Notes under the pieces: model-generated
The model's database searches: none
What the model was told of the DNA's origin: nothing
Seen by the model: only the letters and a program-made list of their open reading frames with translations
Shown here: piece by piece, positions 16,189 to 17,305 of the stretch
How positions within the stretch are numbered: the stretch's first letter is position 1
How the letters are laid out: every line of letters starts with the position of its first letter
Program-made: the position numbers and the translations under genes
DNA from: JBEIVB01 sp040374085
GTDB lineage: Bacteria > Bacteroidota > Bacteroidia > UBA4408
Direction of reading: 5' to 3'
Length of the DNA: 17,305 nt
Assembly (NCBI GenBank): GCA_040374085.1
Contig: JBEIVB010000052.1
Location: 1-17,305 of the forward strand

Positions 16189-17305
16189 CTACCAGATGGT
16201 AACCCGCACAGAATCGGCACGGTGCATCGGATCGCCCGGCTTAATCTGAAAGGCTTGGTAGAAGCTATCCATGTTCGATGCCGGTCCGTTTACCCGATAC
16301 ATACTTGGAGCGTGCACATCGGTCATAATTTGCTTGGCCAAGTTTTCGGGTCTGCGCTGCACCAGCCAGCCGTAGGCAAAAGAGAGAAAGTATTCCTGAT
16401 CGGGTGTCATGCCGGTTGGTCCTTTGACCTCCTGCGCAGCTTTTGTCTTTTTAAACGCCTCATAACCCATAACCATGCCCCCTAAATCGGCAATGTTCTC
16501 GCCCAAAGTAGCCTGGCCTCGCACGTGCATGGTATCGAGCACGGTGTATTGGTTGTACTGCTCCACCAGCTTTTGCGCCTTGGCTTTGAATTTTTCCCGG
16601 TCCTCCTTGGTCCACCAGTCCCTCAGATTGCCATTTTCATCGTACTGGCTGCCCTGATCGTCAAATCCATGGGTAATTTCATGTCCAAAAGTTCCGCCGC
16701 CAATGATGCCGTACAATACAGCATCAGGAGGCAATCCGTCAAAGCCGGGAACGATGATGTTGCAACCCGGAATCACAATCTCGTTTAAGCTCGGATCGTA
16801 ATAGGCGTTGTAGGTTTGGGGGGTCATAGACCATTCCTCCTTATCCACCGGCTTGCCGTATTTCTGTATCATGCGGTCGAAGGCCCATTGCCGAGCCTGC
16901 ATCACGTTTTCGGCATAACTTTTTCGGGAAACGGTGAGGTTGGAATAATCTTTCCATTTATCAGGATAACCCAATTTCATGCGCACTTTGGCGAGTTTGC
17001 TGAGCGCCTTTGACTTGGTATCAGCACCCATCCAATCGAGTTTCTGTATGTGCTCTTTGTACACATCCATGATGTTGCGGCCAATCTCCTGGAACTTTTC
17101 CTTGGTGTTTGCCGGTAAGTACTCTTTCACATAAACCTGACCCACCAATTCGCCCAAGCTGCTGTTGGTTTGCTCCACCACCTTTTTCCACCGGGGCTTT
17201 TGCTGGGTGGTTCCGGACAAAACGGTTTCGTAAAACGCAAAATTCTGATTTTCAAAATCTTTGGAGAGGTATTCTGCGTAGTTGTTGATTACGTTCCAGG
17301 ATAAA
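16189..17305 (-). CDS. M13 family zinc metallopeptidase (neprilysin/PepO-like), C-terminal part
   Basis: Seen: 371 codons running in from the right edge with no start in the window, ending TAG at 16191-16189. Counting from the first visible codon, the landmarks are: RWKK; SLGELVGQVYVKEYLP; LDWM and LGYPDKWKDYS (substrate-cleft region); NAYYDPSLNEIVIPG; the zinc-binding HEITHGFDDQGSQYD (H208, E209, H212); GENIADLGG with the third zinc ligand E269 and D273; HAPSMYRVNGP; and the terminal VTIW. Known: M13 enzymes are gluzincins that hydrolyse oligopeptides, in Bacteroidota usually exported or lipoprotein enzymes of about 670-690 residues. All visible catalytic residues are intact, so the enzyme is probably active. 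The signal peptide and N-terminal lid domain lie outside the window. A small secreted-protein gene follows 7 bases downstream. Substrate is unknown. Confidence 0.96.
   Translation of the reverse strand, partial: LSWNVINNYAEYLSKDFENQNFAFYETVLSGTTQQKPRWKKVVEQTNSSLGELVGQVYVKEYLPANTKEKFQEIGRNIMDVYKEHIQKLDWMGADTKSKALSKLAKVRMKLGYPDKWKDYSNLTVSRKSYAENVMQARQWAFDRMIQKYGKPVDKEEWSMTPQTYNAYYDPSLNEIVIPGCNIIVPGFDGLPPDAVLYGIIGGGTFGHEITHGFDDQGSQYDENGNLRDWWTKEDREKFKAKAQKLVEQYNQYTVLDTMHVRGQATLGENIADLGGMVMGYEAFKKTKAAQEVKGPTGMTPDQEYFLSFAYGWLVQRRPENLAKQIMTDVHAPSMYRVNGPASNMDSFYQAFQIKPGDPMHRADSVRVTIW

Noticed and set aside
15895..16485. A 196-codon plus-strand open frame across the small gene and the end of the M13 gene
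   Set aside because: It lies antisense to the highly conserved M13 C-terminus and to the small protein, and shows no recognisable family pattern or promoter.

Overview
The window looks like chromosomal DNA from a member of the Bacteroidota. Three things point there: a giant protein with a type IX secretion system (T9SS) type A sorting domain, a promoter matching the Bacteroidota sigma-factor consensus (TTG-N21-TAnnTTTG), and start codons without Shine-Dalgarno sequences. A PafA-type phosphatase start and a secreted-type M13 peptidase fit this. I cannot place it below phylum. No tRNA, rRNA, CRISPR array, transposase or phage gene was seen.

All supported genes are on the minus strand, so the biological order runs from high to low coordinates. 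At the right edge (17305 to 16189) is the C-terminal half of an M13 (neprilysin/PepO-like) zinc metallopeptidase. Seven bases after its stop, a small secreted or lipoprotein-type gene begins at 16181. Its signal-peptide frame (16181-16059) does not connect to the frame of its body (16092-15688), so the gene looks frameshifted at a T homopolymer. A gene-free stretch of about 320 bp follows. It carries two interleaved inverted repeats and the promoter of the giant gene.

Positions 15368 to 408, about 86% of the window, hold one uninterrupted open frame of 4986 codons. It has a signal peptide at the start and a T9SS sorting domain at the end. Between them are about 30 degenerate beta-strand-rich repeats rich in Asn, Thr, Ser and Gly. 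Four internal cap/linker modules of about 180 residues, plus a related N-terminal segment, divide the protein into five blocks. The first four distances between landmark tryptophans are 1410, 1149, 781 and 434 residues. A second, rarer submodule (FPSGFG type) occurs four times. This is most likely an exported cell-surface or released fibrous protein, probably an adhesin or matrix protein, but function is not shown by sequence.

Downstream of the giant gene are a stem-loop and a 171-bp gap, then the first 78 codons of a PafA-like alkaline phosphatase (236 to the left edge). All products are predicted to be exported (the M13 signal peptide lies outside the window), but nothing shows that they act together. 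The regions worth a second look are the block architecture of the giant protein, its promoter region with repeated CTTGGAA motifs and interleaved inverted repeats, and the frameshifted small gene.
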